Positions 1-5,348 of a DNA stretch of 5,354 nucleotides are shown one piece after another (position 1 is the stretch's first letter; each line of letters begins with the position of its first letter). Origin of the DNA: Planctomycetales bacterium (lineage in GTDB: Bacteria; Planctomycetota; Planctomycetia; Pirellulales; Thermoguttaceae); NCBI GenBank assembly GCA_007122045.1, contig SKJM01000756.1:1-5354 (forward strand), given 5' to 3'. The notes below the pieces were generated by a model. It was not told the origin of the DNA. It made no database searches and was given only the letters and a program-made list of their open reading frames with translations. The translations under genes were made by a program, and so were the position numbers.

Positions 1-409
1 CGCGCACCGCCTCCTCGCCGATGTCGTCGCAAATCACGTCGAGCATGTGCCGCACCTGGACCTCCCCCGGACGGTAGTGCAAACCCCCGGCGGCCAGGGC
101 CTCGTTCACCTTGGCGCCCAGGTCGGGGTGATCGGCCATGAGGTGATCGGTCTTCTTCAGGTTCAGGTAGCAGGCCGCGCAGGGGGCCATAAGCTGCTCG
201 GTCTTGCCGTCGACCAGGGCCAGGTTCCGAGCGATCACGGCACAAGCGGTCAACTCGTCCTGGCTGAAGTACTCGGTTGCCCCGCAGCAGTTCCAATCGT
301 CGATTTCCACCAGCTCGGCGTGCAGCATCTCGGCCACCGCGCGGACCGAATGGTCGTACGCCGCGGCGTTGCATTCCAGCGAGCAACCGGGATAGTAGGC
401 GTATTTCAC
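1..409 (-). CDS. hdrB: HdrB-like subunit of heterodisulfide reductase (partial, N-terminal 136 aa)
   Basis: This is the N-terminal part of a CCG-domain (cysteine-rich) protein of the heterodisulfide reductase subunit B family. In HdrB such domains bind the unusual iron-sulfur clusters where a disulfide or thiol substrate is processed. The sequence shows one complete CCG motif: Cys9 (in YYPGCS), Cys41-Cys42-Gly43 (in NCCGATEY) and Cys77-x2-Cys80 (in APCAACYLNL), a spacing of C-x31-CCG-x33-CxxC. The start is GTG at 409, overlapping the hdrC stop as GTGA, with a GGGGGA ribosome site at 415..420; this overlap implies translational coupling. The frame is open to the window edge, so the second CCG motif expected in full-length HdrB (about 290 aa) lies outside. 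No ATG lies near this start. The physiological substrate cannot be told from sequence; in bacteria such subunits are not necessarily CoM-S-S-CoB reductases. Confidence 0.93.
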   Translation of the reverse strand, partial: MKYAYYPGCSLECNAAAYDHSVRAVAEMLHAELVEIDDWNCCGATEYFSQDELTACAVIARNLALVDGKTEQLMAPCAACYLNLKKTDHLMADHPDLGAKVNEALAAGGLHYRPGEVQVRHMLDVICDDIGEEAVR

Positions 410-975
410 TTCTGTCCCCCAAGTTCCTTGGCTTTGTGAATGATGGCCCGAAGCTGATCCAACTGCCGAATCTTCGTCGGCCGCAGCGCCATGCGCCCGC
501 GGGTGAACATCGAAAGCCCCATGGGGCCCATCTTCAGGGCGCTCAGCGGGCGGTTCAGCAACACGTAGCCGGTCGCCAGGCCGAACTCGAAGCTGCGCCC
601 GTACTTGTCGACGAAATCGGTGAACGTCTTGGCCAGGGCCGGGGCGTCGGTGTCGCGATATTTGCGTTCGGCGATCGACATCCGCTTCAGCGTATACATC
701 AGGTCGGTGATGGGGATTTTTTGCGGGCAGCGGGTCGTGCAGAAATAGCACGACACGCAGGCCCACATCGTGTTCGCCGCGAGCACCTCGTCACGCTCGT
801 CCGCGTTGATCATGGCGATCAGCGTGCGGGGCGTATGCTCCATGTCGCCCCCGCTGGGGCACGAGCCCCCGCAGCTTCCGCACTGGAGGCAGTGGACAAG
901 CCGCTCTCCGTCCGGCGTACTGTCGATGACCTGCTTCAAAAAGGTTCCGTTCTCTCGGGCAATACCGGTTGCCAT
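406..975 (-). CDS. hdrC: HdrC-like 4Fe-4S subunit of heterodisulfide reductase
   Basis: A 189-residue cytoplasmic iron-sulfur protein of the HdrC family, which passes electrons between the HdrA-type flavin subunit and HdrB. Two classical 4Fe-4S motifs are intact: Cys29-x2-Cys32-x2-Cys35-x3-Cys39-Pro and Cys73-x2-Cys76-x2-Cys79-x3-Cys83-Pro. They are followed by a helical region (about 90-189) ending in a basic tail, and the length fits the family. I chose ATG at 975 because AGAGGA (982..987) sits 6 nt upstream. An in-frame start at 1029 would add 18 basic residues without a ribosome site. The gene is followed without a gap by hdrB (4-nt overlap), so the two form one transcription unit, probably continuing with an hdrA or similar gene beyond the window. 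Bacterial HdrCB pairs are known from sulfate reducers, acetogens and other anaerobes or facultative organisms; the role here is not decided. Confidence 0.95.
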   Translation of the reverse strand: MATGIARENGTFLKQVIDSTPDGERLVHCLQCGSCGGSCPSGGDMEHTPRTLIAMINADERDEVLAANTMWACVSCYFCTTRCPQKIPITDLMYTLKRMSIAERKYRDTDAPALAKTFTDFVDKYGRSFEFGLATGYVLLNRPLSALKMGPMGLSMFTRGRMALRPTKIRQLDQLRAIIHKAKELGGQK

Positions 976-981
976 GCTTTG

Positions 982-987
982 TCCTCT
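982..987 (-). promoter_or_regulatory. Ribosome binding site of hdrC
   Basis: AGAGGA on the minus strand, 6 nt before the ATG at 975. It decides the start of hdrC in favour of 975 over the longer frame that opens at 1029. Confidence 0.7.
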
Positions 988-1266
988 AGTGTGGGTTGCG
1001 TGCCGGGTACGATGGAACCTCAGGCGCACAGCGTTTTCGCATGCCTAGCCAGCAACTGGCGTGCCGAACAGTACGTTCCGACCCGGAATTCGAGCTAAGG
1101 TCATTCATACAAAGGGTTTACGTTGACCCTACGTCTGCCGACCCGGGTCGAACCGCCCCATTGAAACCGCAGATTCCCGTGCCCACCCACGGATTTCTGC
1201 GCCCCCCGCGAGTGACGTCGCACGCACCGCCGTGGTTTACCGAAGTGGCAACGAATAATCCCGGCA

Positions 1267-1284
1267 GGATACCTGCAAGTATCC
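1267..1284. terminator. Possible hairpin after the 1315 gene (weak terminator)
   Basis: GGATAC and GTATCC pair as a perfect 6-bp stem around a 6-nt loop, about 30 nt past the stop of the minus-strand gene at 1315. On the minus strand it is followed only by a modest T-rich patch, GATTATTCGTT, after a GC-rich gap, so it is not a classic intrinsic terminator. Its placement between two separate minus-strand units is the main support. Confidence 0.3.
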
Positions 1285-1314
1285 GGCTCCCAGCAACGGA
1301 AGAGCCGCCGCAAC

Positions 1315-1950
1315 TCACTCCCTATCCAACCCTGCCAGAATGCGGGCCGCTTCCTCCTCGAAGGGGAAGGAGGCGTAGTGGCCGAGCTGGCGGCGTTCGA
1401 TCCTCAGCCGGGCCTCGGTGGCGTCCGTGTCGGCGGCGGCGATGCAGCGGTCGAAATCGGCAATCACCTTCCGCACGGTCGCACGGCCCTGCTCGAAGGC
1501 CTCCCGTGCATCGACCCCATGCCTGGCCACGGCCGCGTCGAGCCGGTCGAGGGTCTCGGCGGGAACTTGCCAGGCGTCGGGCACCGCCCGGGCGGCGAAC
1601 TCGCCCAGCCGGCCCGCCCACGTGAACAGGCCCAGCGTGTGCGCATCGTACGTCTTGCCATCCTCCGGCGCCGGAATGCGCCCGGCAAGCTCCGCCAACT
1701 GCATCACGCCGGCCGGGTAGCGCCGCAGGTCGAATTGCATCCACGCGATCCCCTGCAACGGCAGCAGCAGGTCGGGGTGTTCGAGGCTCAATTCCTCGAA
1801 GTGCGGCACCGTGTCGTTCCGATCGCGGGCTTTCAGCAGCAGCAGGCCGTACAGCAGCCGCGGTTCCAGTTCCTTGCCGGCCAGCTCCCGCGCGACGGCG
1901 TAGTCGGGATCGATGGTTTCCCGGTTCGGCTGGGCGGCGCGCAGGTGCAT
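1315..1950 (-). CDS. Helical (TPR-like) protein; probably the displaced C-terminus of the caspase-like gene
   Basis: A 211-residue frame that is helix-rich, acidic and Leu/Ala-rich, with no signal peptide or membrane segment. Residues about 20-85 read like paired TPR-type helices (YGLLLLKARDRNDTVPHFEE, then HPDLLLPLQGIAWMQFDLRR). The C-terminal third has charged helices with coiled-coil character. No catalytic motif is visible. The ATG at 1950 has no ribosome site at a usable distance; a GGAGG lies about 25 nt upstream. The coding-like sequence continues in frame upstream to a Leu codon at 1989 (LSEEAKTAIRRLA), right at the C7 run where the caspase-like frame stops. I therefore infer that this is normally the C-terminal domain of that protein, cut off by a one-base shift. 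If it really is separate, it would be a hypothetical protein of unknown function translated without a good start. Confidence 0.6.
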   Translation of the reverse strand: MHLRAAQPNRETIDPDYAVARELAGKELEPRLLYGLLLLKARDRNDTVPHFEELSLEHPDLLLPLQGIAWMQFDLRRYPAGVMQLAELAGRIPAPEDGKTYDAHTLGLFTWAGRLGEFAARAVPDAWQVPAETLDRLDAAVARHGVDAREAFEQGRATVRKVIADFDRCIAAADTDATEARLRIERRQLGHYASFPFEEEAARILAGLDRE

Positions 1951-1985
1951 GGCCAGCCGGCGGATGGCCGTCTTGGCCTCCTCGC

Positions 1986-3479
1986 TCAGGCGGGGGGGCG
2001 GTCGTCGGGCAGCACGAGGTGCGGCGTTTGCGCGGCGGAGAGGCGCTGGGCCTCGCGCGGCATCGCCTCGCTCAGGTACGTGTACAGCTCGGTCGGCTCG
2101 ATGCGCCCGTCGCGGTTGCGGTCGGCCGCGCCGGCGTAGGCCGCGGCCAGCATCGTGGCGAACAGCCCCCGCTCGCCGCCCTCCAGCGTGACCGTGCGCT
2201 CGCCTTCGCCGGTTCCGGCCACGGCGGTGACGGTGCGCAGGGGTGAGCGGCCGGCACGGGATAGCTCAGCGGCGAGAGGCGCCGGTCGTCGAACTGCTGG
2301 TTCGCTACCAAAAGGGCAAAGCGGCGTTCGTCGGCCGGCCGGCGGGCGACCAGGGCGATGGGCTCCGGGCTGGCCGCGCCGGGATCGTCGTGGGTGATGT
2401 CCACCTCGTCGCCGCGGCGCAGGTCGGCCAGCTCGGCCGGCTCGCCCGCCAGGGTGACCTCGCACCGCGGGCCGATACGGAAGCTTGCCGGCCGGGCCGC
2501 GCGCTCCACGCGCACGTCGATCGTGCCGGCGTCGACGTGCACCTGCTCGATCACCCCGCCGGTGCCCAGCACGCGGTAGGCGTCGATGCGCACGGCGCGG
2601 GTATCGTGGGCCACGGTGGCCCGGTCGCCCGGCTGCAAATCGGCCGGGCGCAGCAGCTTCTCGCCGAGCACACGGCGGCCGTTGAGCGTCACCTCGACCC
2701 TCTCGGCCAGGGGCAGGCGCACCAGCATGGGCGAATCGGGCGGGACCGGAGGCCAGCACCACCTCCCCCGGCTCAGCATGCAGTTCGCGAATCACGCCCT
2801 CGGTTTCCACCACCCGCAGCACGGCCAGTTCGGTGGCCACGCGGCCGGTGGGCGTGCCCTTGTGGCGGGCGGTCATGCAGTCGCTCACCTGGAGGTCGGC
2901 CAGGACAACCGGCCGGCCGTCGCGCTCACGTTGGCCGTTGAACACGATGGGCAAGTCCTTCGGAACGTAGATGGTCCACTCCTTGCCCTTCTCGTCGCCT
3001 TCGGTAACGGCCAGGATGAACGCGGCCTTCTCGGGCTTCACCTCGGCCACGAGGCCCACGTGGCCCACGGGGCGCGTCGCGCGAACCTCCTTGATCCGCC
3101 GGCCCGACTCGTCGCGGAACTCGCTCACCTCCACTTCGTCGCCCGGGGCCAGGTCGCGCAGGTTCATCTCCCGGTCGTTGAGGAAGAAGCGGTCGCCGGG
3201 ACGCAAGTCGACCTCCTCGACGCTGCCGTCGCGGGCGGCCTCGAGCACCAGCCGCCGCTCGCCTTCGAGCACGGTGCGCACCACGCCGCGCACCGGCTCC
3301 GGCGGCGGCGGGGGCGGCTCCTCCTCGCCGCCGGAAAACAGCATGGCCACCGACAACATCAGTGAAAACGCCAACGCCGCAATCGCGCCGATCCGCGTGA
3401 GCTTCTTCTTCCGTGCCGCCGCCTCGCGCGCGGCCCGACCCTCGGGATCGTCCTGCACCGGGGGCGGCGCCGCCCCCAT
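1986..3479 (-). CDS. Membrane-anchored caspase-like (peptidase C14 fold) protein with tandem beta repeats; frame-disrupted
   Basis: Layout from the ATG at 3479: a charged N-terminal segment, one transmembrane helix (residues about 27-48, preceded by RKKKLTR, so N-in), a Glu/Pro linker, then four tandem repeats of about 72-84 residues at 3287..3072, 3065..2814, 2798..2573 and 2557..2339. Next comes a caspase-like domain beginning at 2326 with RFALLVANQQFDD and ending with GLFATMLAAAY, an EF-hand-like loop DRNRDGRIEPTE (2123..2088) and TPHLVLPD. Repeat 3's second half, repeat 4 and the caspase start are in a different frame from the rest: the frame moves near 2722..2760 and returns near 2240..2255. 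No His-Gly or catalytic Cys segment is present, so protease activity is unlikely as the sequence stands. The start is uncertain: protein-like sequence (SADDVLRDLRP) extends to about 3520, and GTG at 3578 or TTG at 3647 is also in frame. In intact relatives the outer part would face the periplasm; its role is unknown. Confidence 0.6.
   Translation of the reverse strand: MGAAPPPVQDDPEGRAAREAAARKKKLTRIGAIAALAFSLMLSVAMLFSGGEEEPPPPPPEPVRGVVRTVLEGERRLVLEAARDGSVEEVDLRPGDRFFLNDREMNLRDLAPGDEVEVSEFRDESGRRIKEVRATRPVGHVGLVAEVKPEKAAFILAVTEGDEKGKEWTIYVPKDLPIVFNGQRERDGRPVVLADLQVSDCMTARHKGTPTGRVATELAVLRVVETEGVIRELHAEPGEVVLASGPARFAHAGAPAPGREGRGDAQRPPCARREAAAPGRFAAGRPGHRGPRYPRRAHRRLPRAGHRRGDRAGARRRRHDRRARGARGPAGKLPYRPAVRGHPGGRAGRAGRPAPRRRGGHHPRRSRRGQPGAHRPGRPPAGRRTPLCPFGSEPAVRRPAPLAAELSRAGRSPLRTVTAVAGTGEGERTVTLEGGERGLFATMLAAAYAGAADRNRDGRIEPTELYTYLSEAMPREAQRLSAAQTPHLVLPDDRPPA
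2088..2123 (-). other. EF-hand-like calcium loop in the caspase-like domain
   Basis: The 12 codons give DRNRDGRIEPTE, matching the DxNxDGxIxxxE calcium-binding loop (acidic or Asn residues at positions 1, 3, 5 and 12, Gly at 6, Ile at 8). It is followed by LYTYLSEAMP. Loops of this kind are common in the last helix region of bacterial caspase-like proteins; actual calcium binding is inferred. Confidence 0.6.
2339..3287 (-). repeat. Four tandem beta-type protein repeats (DUF5666-like pattern)
   Basis: Four consecutive units of about 72-84 residues within the caspase-like gene share a pattern: a start like GVVRTV, GHVGLV, GVIREL or GVIEQV, a middle strand with FLND, VFNG, TLNG or TLAG, then DLxxGDxVxV (DLAPGDEVEV, DLQVSDCMTA, DLQPGDRATV, DLRRGDEVDI), and an end at Arg. 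The pattern resembles the DUF5666/OB-like beta folds known in bacterial exported proteins. The copies are diverged at DNA level, so this is an old duplication. Unit 3 is crossed by the frame change near 2740. Confidence 0.6.
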
Positions 3480-3527
3480 GCCGCCCGGGCGAAGGTCGCG
3501 CAGCACGTCGTCGGCCGAGGAGCGCCG

Positions 3528-3640
3528 ATGAACGCCTCCAGTTCTACCCGCTGCGACTGCCGATCCAAGTAAACTCACTTCAGCGCGGCCGCCGCCAGCC
3601 CCAGGACGACGGCTGTCACCAGCCCCTGTAACCCTTTCAT
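3528..3640 (-). pseudogene. Remnant of a membrane-anchored protein N-terminus, interrupted by TGA
   Basis: ATG at 3640 opens a 21-residue hydrophobic peptide (MKGLQGLVTAVVLGLAAAAL, then Lys) that ends in TGA at 3577..3575. Past the TGA the same frame continues as VYLDRQSQRVELEAFIG, which reads like real protein, before becoming Arg/Cys-rich out-of-frame sequence at about 3527. From memory, this is the style of planctomycete SAF-domain (CpaB-like) proteins, where a short signal or membrane helix is followed by Trp/Phe-x-Tyr-Leu; the TGA would replace a TGG codon. Only about 38 codons remain. I infer a gene cut by a nonsense change and a deletion that placed it directly before the caspase-like gene. 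The alternative is a short membrane peptide overlapping a GTG start at 3578 (GTGA overlap) of the downstream frame. The family is uncertain. Confidence 0.35.
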
Positions 3641-4026
3641 GTGGCAATCTTCATGTTTCGGCGAGCGGTCGACCGTCATATACCCAGGGTCGACATTCCC
3701 GCGCGGCAATCCGAGCAGGGTGATGTGGTCCCCACCATCCTGGGCACCCCGCCATCGTGAGTATCGCGCGGCCGCCTTCCATACCATATAACATCACCAC
3801 GCCGGGAGCGGTTCCGGCAACCGGCAAAACACCCCCGGCGATATTCCGGGCCGATTCGGCTAGAATGGAACGAGCGAGGCGAGCGGCAGGGGCGTTCACC
3901 GGGAGGAGGAGGATTCCTGACCGGCGGCAGCGTACCGGCCGAAGGGGGCGGTTTCCCTATCAGCGGTGACGCGACGCTCCTGACACTCGCCCAAACACGG
4001 GCTTTCGACCAACCCAGGAGGGAATC
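3641..4026. other. Divergent intergenic region
   Basis: About 385 nt between the minus-strand cluster and the plus-strand hydrolase gene; both units must start transcription here. Open frames inside have no protein-like pattern. A TAGAAT (3861..3866) in GGCTAGAATGG could be a -10 element for the plus strand about 160 nt upstream of the gene, but no -35 hexamer lies at a proper distance. An AT-rich patch at 3781..3794 (ATACCATATAACAT) is the only other promoter-like spot and could serve the minus strand. No riboswitch or clear operator was seen. Confidence 0.35.
4016..4022 (+). promoter_or_regulatory. Ribosome binding site of the hydrolase-family gene
   Basis: AGGAGGG, four nt before the ATG at 4027. 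It is a near-perfect match to the anti-Shine-Dalgarno and fixes the start. Confidence 0.85.
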
Positions 4027-4509
4027 ATGGAACCAAGTGATACGTTGCGGCAGCAGTTACACGACTCGTTCAAGAATCGGGCGATGATCTACGCCCTCCT
4101 CTACGACGAGTTGTGCGAGGAATGCGGTCCGGATCGGGCCGAAGAGGTCATGGGCCGCGCGATCTACCGGCGCGGGCAGCAAAAGGGCGCCAAGTACGCC
4201 CCCTTCGCGCCGGCGGATCTGAAGGGCCTCAAAGAGGCGTTCCTCGGGGGAACTCCCGACCAAGGGCGGATGTTCCGGCCCGAGGTGATCCGCGACGACG
4301 AACAGGGCCTCGACATCAAGTTCCACGGATGCCCCCTGAAGGAGGCATGGCTCGAAGCCGGCTTTCCCGAGGAAAAGGTCGCCACGCTCTGCCGCATCGC
4401 CGCGCGGGTCGACAACGGCACGTTCGAGTCGGCCGGATTCCAATTCCACGCCGACACCTACCAGCCCGGCGGCGACGGCTGCTGCTACTTGCATATCCGA
4501 CCGGGTTGA
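4027..4509 (+). CDS. L-2-amino-thiazoline-4-carboxylic acid hydrolase family protein
   Basis: A complete 160-residue cytoplasmic protein. It matches the pattern I know for the ATC hydrolase family (PF14196): an N-terminal helical part (FKNRAMIYALLYDELCEECG), then a conserved central stretch DIKFHGCPLKEAW (residues 96-108), EEKVATLCRIAARVDNGTFE (115-134), and a Cys-rich end GDGCCYLHIRPG (149-160). The name comes from a Pseudomonas enzyme that opens the ring of L-2-amino-thiazoline-4-carboxylate on the way to L-cysteine, but most members, including this one, are annotated only by similarity. Conserved Cys102, Cys122, Cys152 and Cys153 and His100 and His156 are candidate catalytic or metal ligands; I infer this from their placement only. 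Length is typical, with no signal peptide. The gene appears monocistronic: divergent from the minus-strand cluster and separated by 129 nt from the next gene. Confidence 0.85.
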   Translation: MEPSDTLRQQLHDSFKNRAMIYALLYDELCEECGPDRAEEVMGRAIYRRGQQKGAKYAPFAPADLKGLKEAFLGGTPDQGRMFRPEVIRDDEQGLDIKFHGCPLKEAWLEAGFPEEKVATLCRIAARVDNGTFESAGFQFHADTYQPGGDGCCYLHIRPG

Positions 4510-4628
4510 ACCGCAGGCTCGGGGGTGGCAAAGGAAGCCTTATTGGCACGTGCTTCGGTGCATTCGCGGTTGCGACGCGCCCGAGCGCGTTTCCATCCTC
4601 ATCGAGTTCCAACTCATGCCCTGTGAGC

Positions 4629-4634
4629 AGGAGG
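4629..4634 (+). promoter_or_regulatory. Ribosome binding site before ATG 4639
   Basis: AGGAGG, four nt before the ATG at 4639. It is the only good Shine-Dalgarno for the lipoprotein frame and argues for the long start, even though that gives an unusually long leader. The ATG also overlaps the TAA of a seven-codon frame starting at 4616 (TAATG). Confidence 0.6.
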
Positions 4635-4638
4635 CCTA

Positions 4639-5172
4639 ATGAACTGCTTGCGCACAACCCGTTGGAGTTCACGCTTCAGCGTGCGACCTGCCCAACTCGA
4701 CCGGATGGCAACGCCGAAGTTATCGCTCGTGCGCGGCCAGGCTGTCGCGGCCGCCGGCTTGAAGTACGTATCCGGCCGCAACCAGGGCAGGCCGTGCGTC
4801 GCGCTCGCGCTGATGCTCCTTACCGCCCTGTTCGTGCCGGGCTGCGGCCGGGACGGCCGGCCGCAGCTGGGCCGTGTGCAAGGCGTGGTGACGCTCGACA
4901 GCGAACCGCTGGCGGGCGCGCTGGTGGTGTTCGAGCCGGTCGAGCCGGCCCGGCCGTCGCGAGGCGTGACCGATGCGGCAGGCCGCTACACGTTGACCTA
5001 CCTGCGCGACATCGAAGGCGCGGTGATCGGTGCCCACGAGGTGAAGATCACAACCGCCGGCGAGGAATTGCCTCACGAACGCGTTCCCGCCCGCTACAAC
5101 CAAGCCACCACGCTCACCACCGAGGTGGACCGCGGCCGCAACGAGCGCAATTTTGAGTTGACATCACGATGA
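4639..5172 (+). CDS. Lipoprotein with carboxypeptidase-regulatory-like domain
   Basis: A 177-residue frame. Residues about 52-69 form a hydrophobic stretch ending in a lipobox (LFVPGC, Cys69), so the mature protein would be lipid-anchored from Cys69. After it comes one beta-sandwich of the carboxypeptidase regulatory-like type: GRVQGVVTLDSEPLAGALVV, then VTDAAGRYTLTYLRDIEGAVIGAHEVKI (split here: VTDAAGRYTL and GAVIGAHEVKI), and a final strand NERNFELTSR. Short lipoproteins of this type are very common in planctomycetes, often beside DUF1559 prepilin-like genes; their function is not established. From ATG 4639 the leader is 68 residues, long for a lipoprotein; residues 1-22 cover a palindrome. 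ATG 4705 (46-residue leader) or TTG 4759 (28-residue leader, typical length) are alternatives without a good ribosome site. The stop at 5172 is followed by a GC-rich spacer and the start of another gene. Confidence 0.8.
   Translation: MNCLRTTRWSSRFSVRPAQLDRMATPKLSLVRGQAVAAAGLKYVSGRNQGRPCVALALMLLTALFVPGCGRDGRPQLGRVQGVVTLDSEPLAGALVVFEPVEPARPSRGVTDAAGRYTLTYLRDIEGAVIGAHEVKITTAGEELPHERVPARYNQATTLTTEVDRGRNERNFELTSR
4670..4683. repeat. Short palindrome in the lipoprotein leader
   Basis: CACGCT-TC-AGCGTG, a perfect 6-bp stem with a 2-nt centre, flanked by GAGTT (4665..4669) and AACTC (4694..4698), which could extend pairing. It looks like an intergenic repeat and suggests that the first codons after 4639 may not be true coding sequence. 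Whether it is dispersed in the genome cannot be seen here. Confidence 0.4.
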
Positions 5173-5242
5173 GGAACGGTAGGCAGCGCGCCCCCACCCG
5201 GCCGCTACCGCGTCCGACCTCCCTCGCCGGGGGGGGTGCTTC

Positions 5243-5264
5243 ACCCTCCCGCTTGCGGGAGGGT
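5243..5264. repeat. Perfect 10-bp hairpin (REP-like or terminator-like)
   Basis: ACCCTCCCGC and GCGGGAGGGT pair perfectly around a TT centre. There is no T-tract after it, so it is not a standard intrinsic terminator, but its position 70 nt past the lipoprotein stop would allow it to protect or end that transcript. Palindromes of this CCCTCCC/GGGAGGG type are frequent between genes in planctomycete genomes, which I recall rather than can verify here. Confidence 0.55.
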
Positions 5265-5338
5265 CGGGCTCTGAGGCCCGGGCAGGGCCGGGTATCGAGA
5301 GAGTAAGGAGCCACACAGCCCTCATACACCTACCCTCC

Positions 5339-5343
5339 AGGAG
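5339..5343 (+). promoter_or_regulatory. Ribosome binding site of the gene starting at 5349
   Basis: AGGAG, five nt before the ATG at 5349. It supports a real gene start at the window edge. Confidence 0.55.
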
Positions 5344-5348
5344 CAACC

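Larger units (their letters stand above)
976..1314. other. Gene-free region upstream of hdrC
   Basis: About 340 nt between hdrC and the minus-strand gene ending at 1315. Open frames here are rich in Arg, Cys and Pro and look like chance. The region must carry the hdrCB promoter, but I find no convincing -35/-10 pair. A short palindrome GCGTTTTCGC lies at 1032..1041, and a clearer hairpin at 1267..1284 is listed separately. Confidence 0.5.
5173..5348. other. GC-rich spacer between lipoprotein gene and next gene
   Basis: 176 nt with a G8 run (5229..5236) and a strong palindrome (5243..5264). A frame of 45 codons opens at 5169 with an ATGA overlap but is Arg/Pro/Gly-rich and crosses the palindrome, so I do not call it a gene. 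Confidence 0.5.

Noticed and set aside
47..439. Plus-strand open frame of 130 codons
   Set aside because: It lies opposite hdrB, whose minus-strand translation has an intact CCG motif; the plus-strand product has no recognisable pattern.
277..1098. Plus-strand open frame of 273 codons
   Set aside because: It is antisense to hdrC and Arg/Pro/His-rich, as expected from a high-GC shadow frame.
1101..1318. Two overlapping minus-strand frames of 66-70 codons upstream of hdrC
   Set aside because: Arg/Cys/Gly-rich without hydrophobic or motif pattern, no ribosome site; no support for a gene.
996..1625. Plus-strand frame of 209 codons across the intergenic region
   Set aside because: The composition is Pro/Arg/Ser-rich, it has no ribosome site, and half of it is antisense to the helical protein gene.
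2243..3365. Long plus-strand frames (232 and 259 codons)
   Set aside because: They are antisense to the tandem repeats of the caspase-like gene; the minus strand gives the coherent protein.
3651..3969. Small frames on both strands in the divergent intergenic region
   Set aside because: No good Shine-Dalgarno and no protein-like pattern; the region is better read as promoter DNA.
4113..5156. Plus-strand frame of 347 codons
   Set aside because: Very Arg-rich and out of frame with both the hydrolase-family gene and the lipoprotein gene, each of which has a Shine-Dalgarno and family motifs.
5169..5306. 45-codon frame overlapping the lipoprotein stop as ATGA
   Set aside because: Its product is low complexity (Arg/Pro/Gly) and runs through the palindrome; coupling by ATGA is probably chance.
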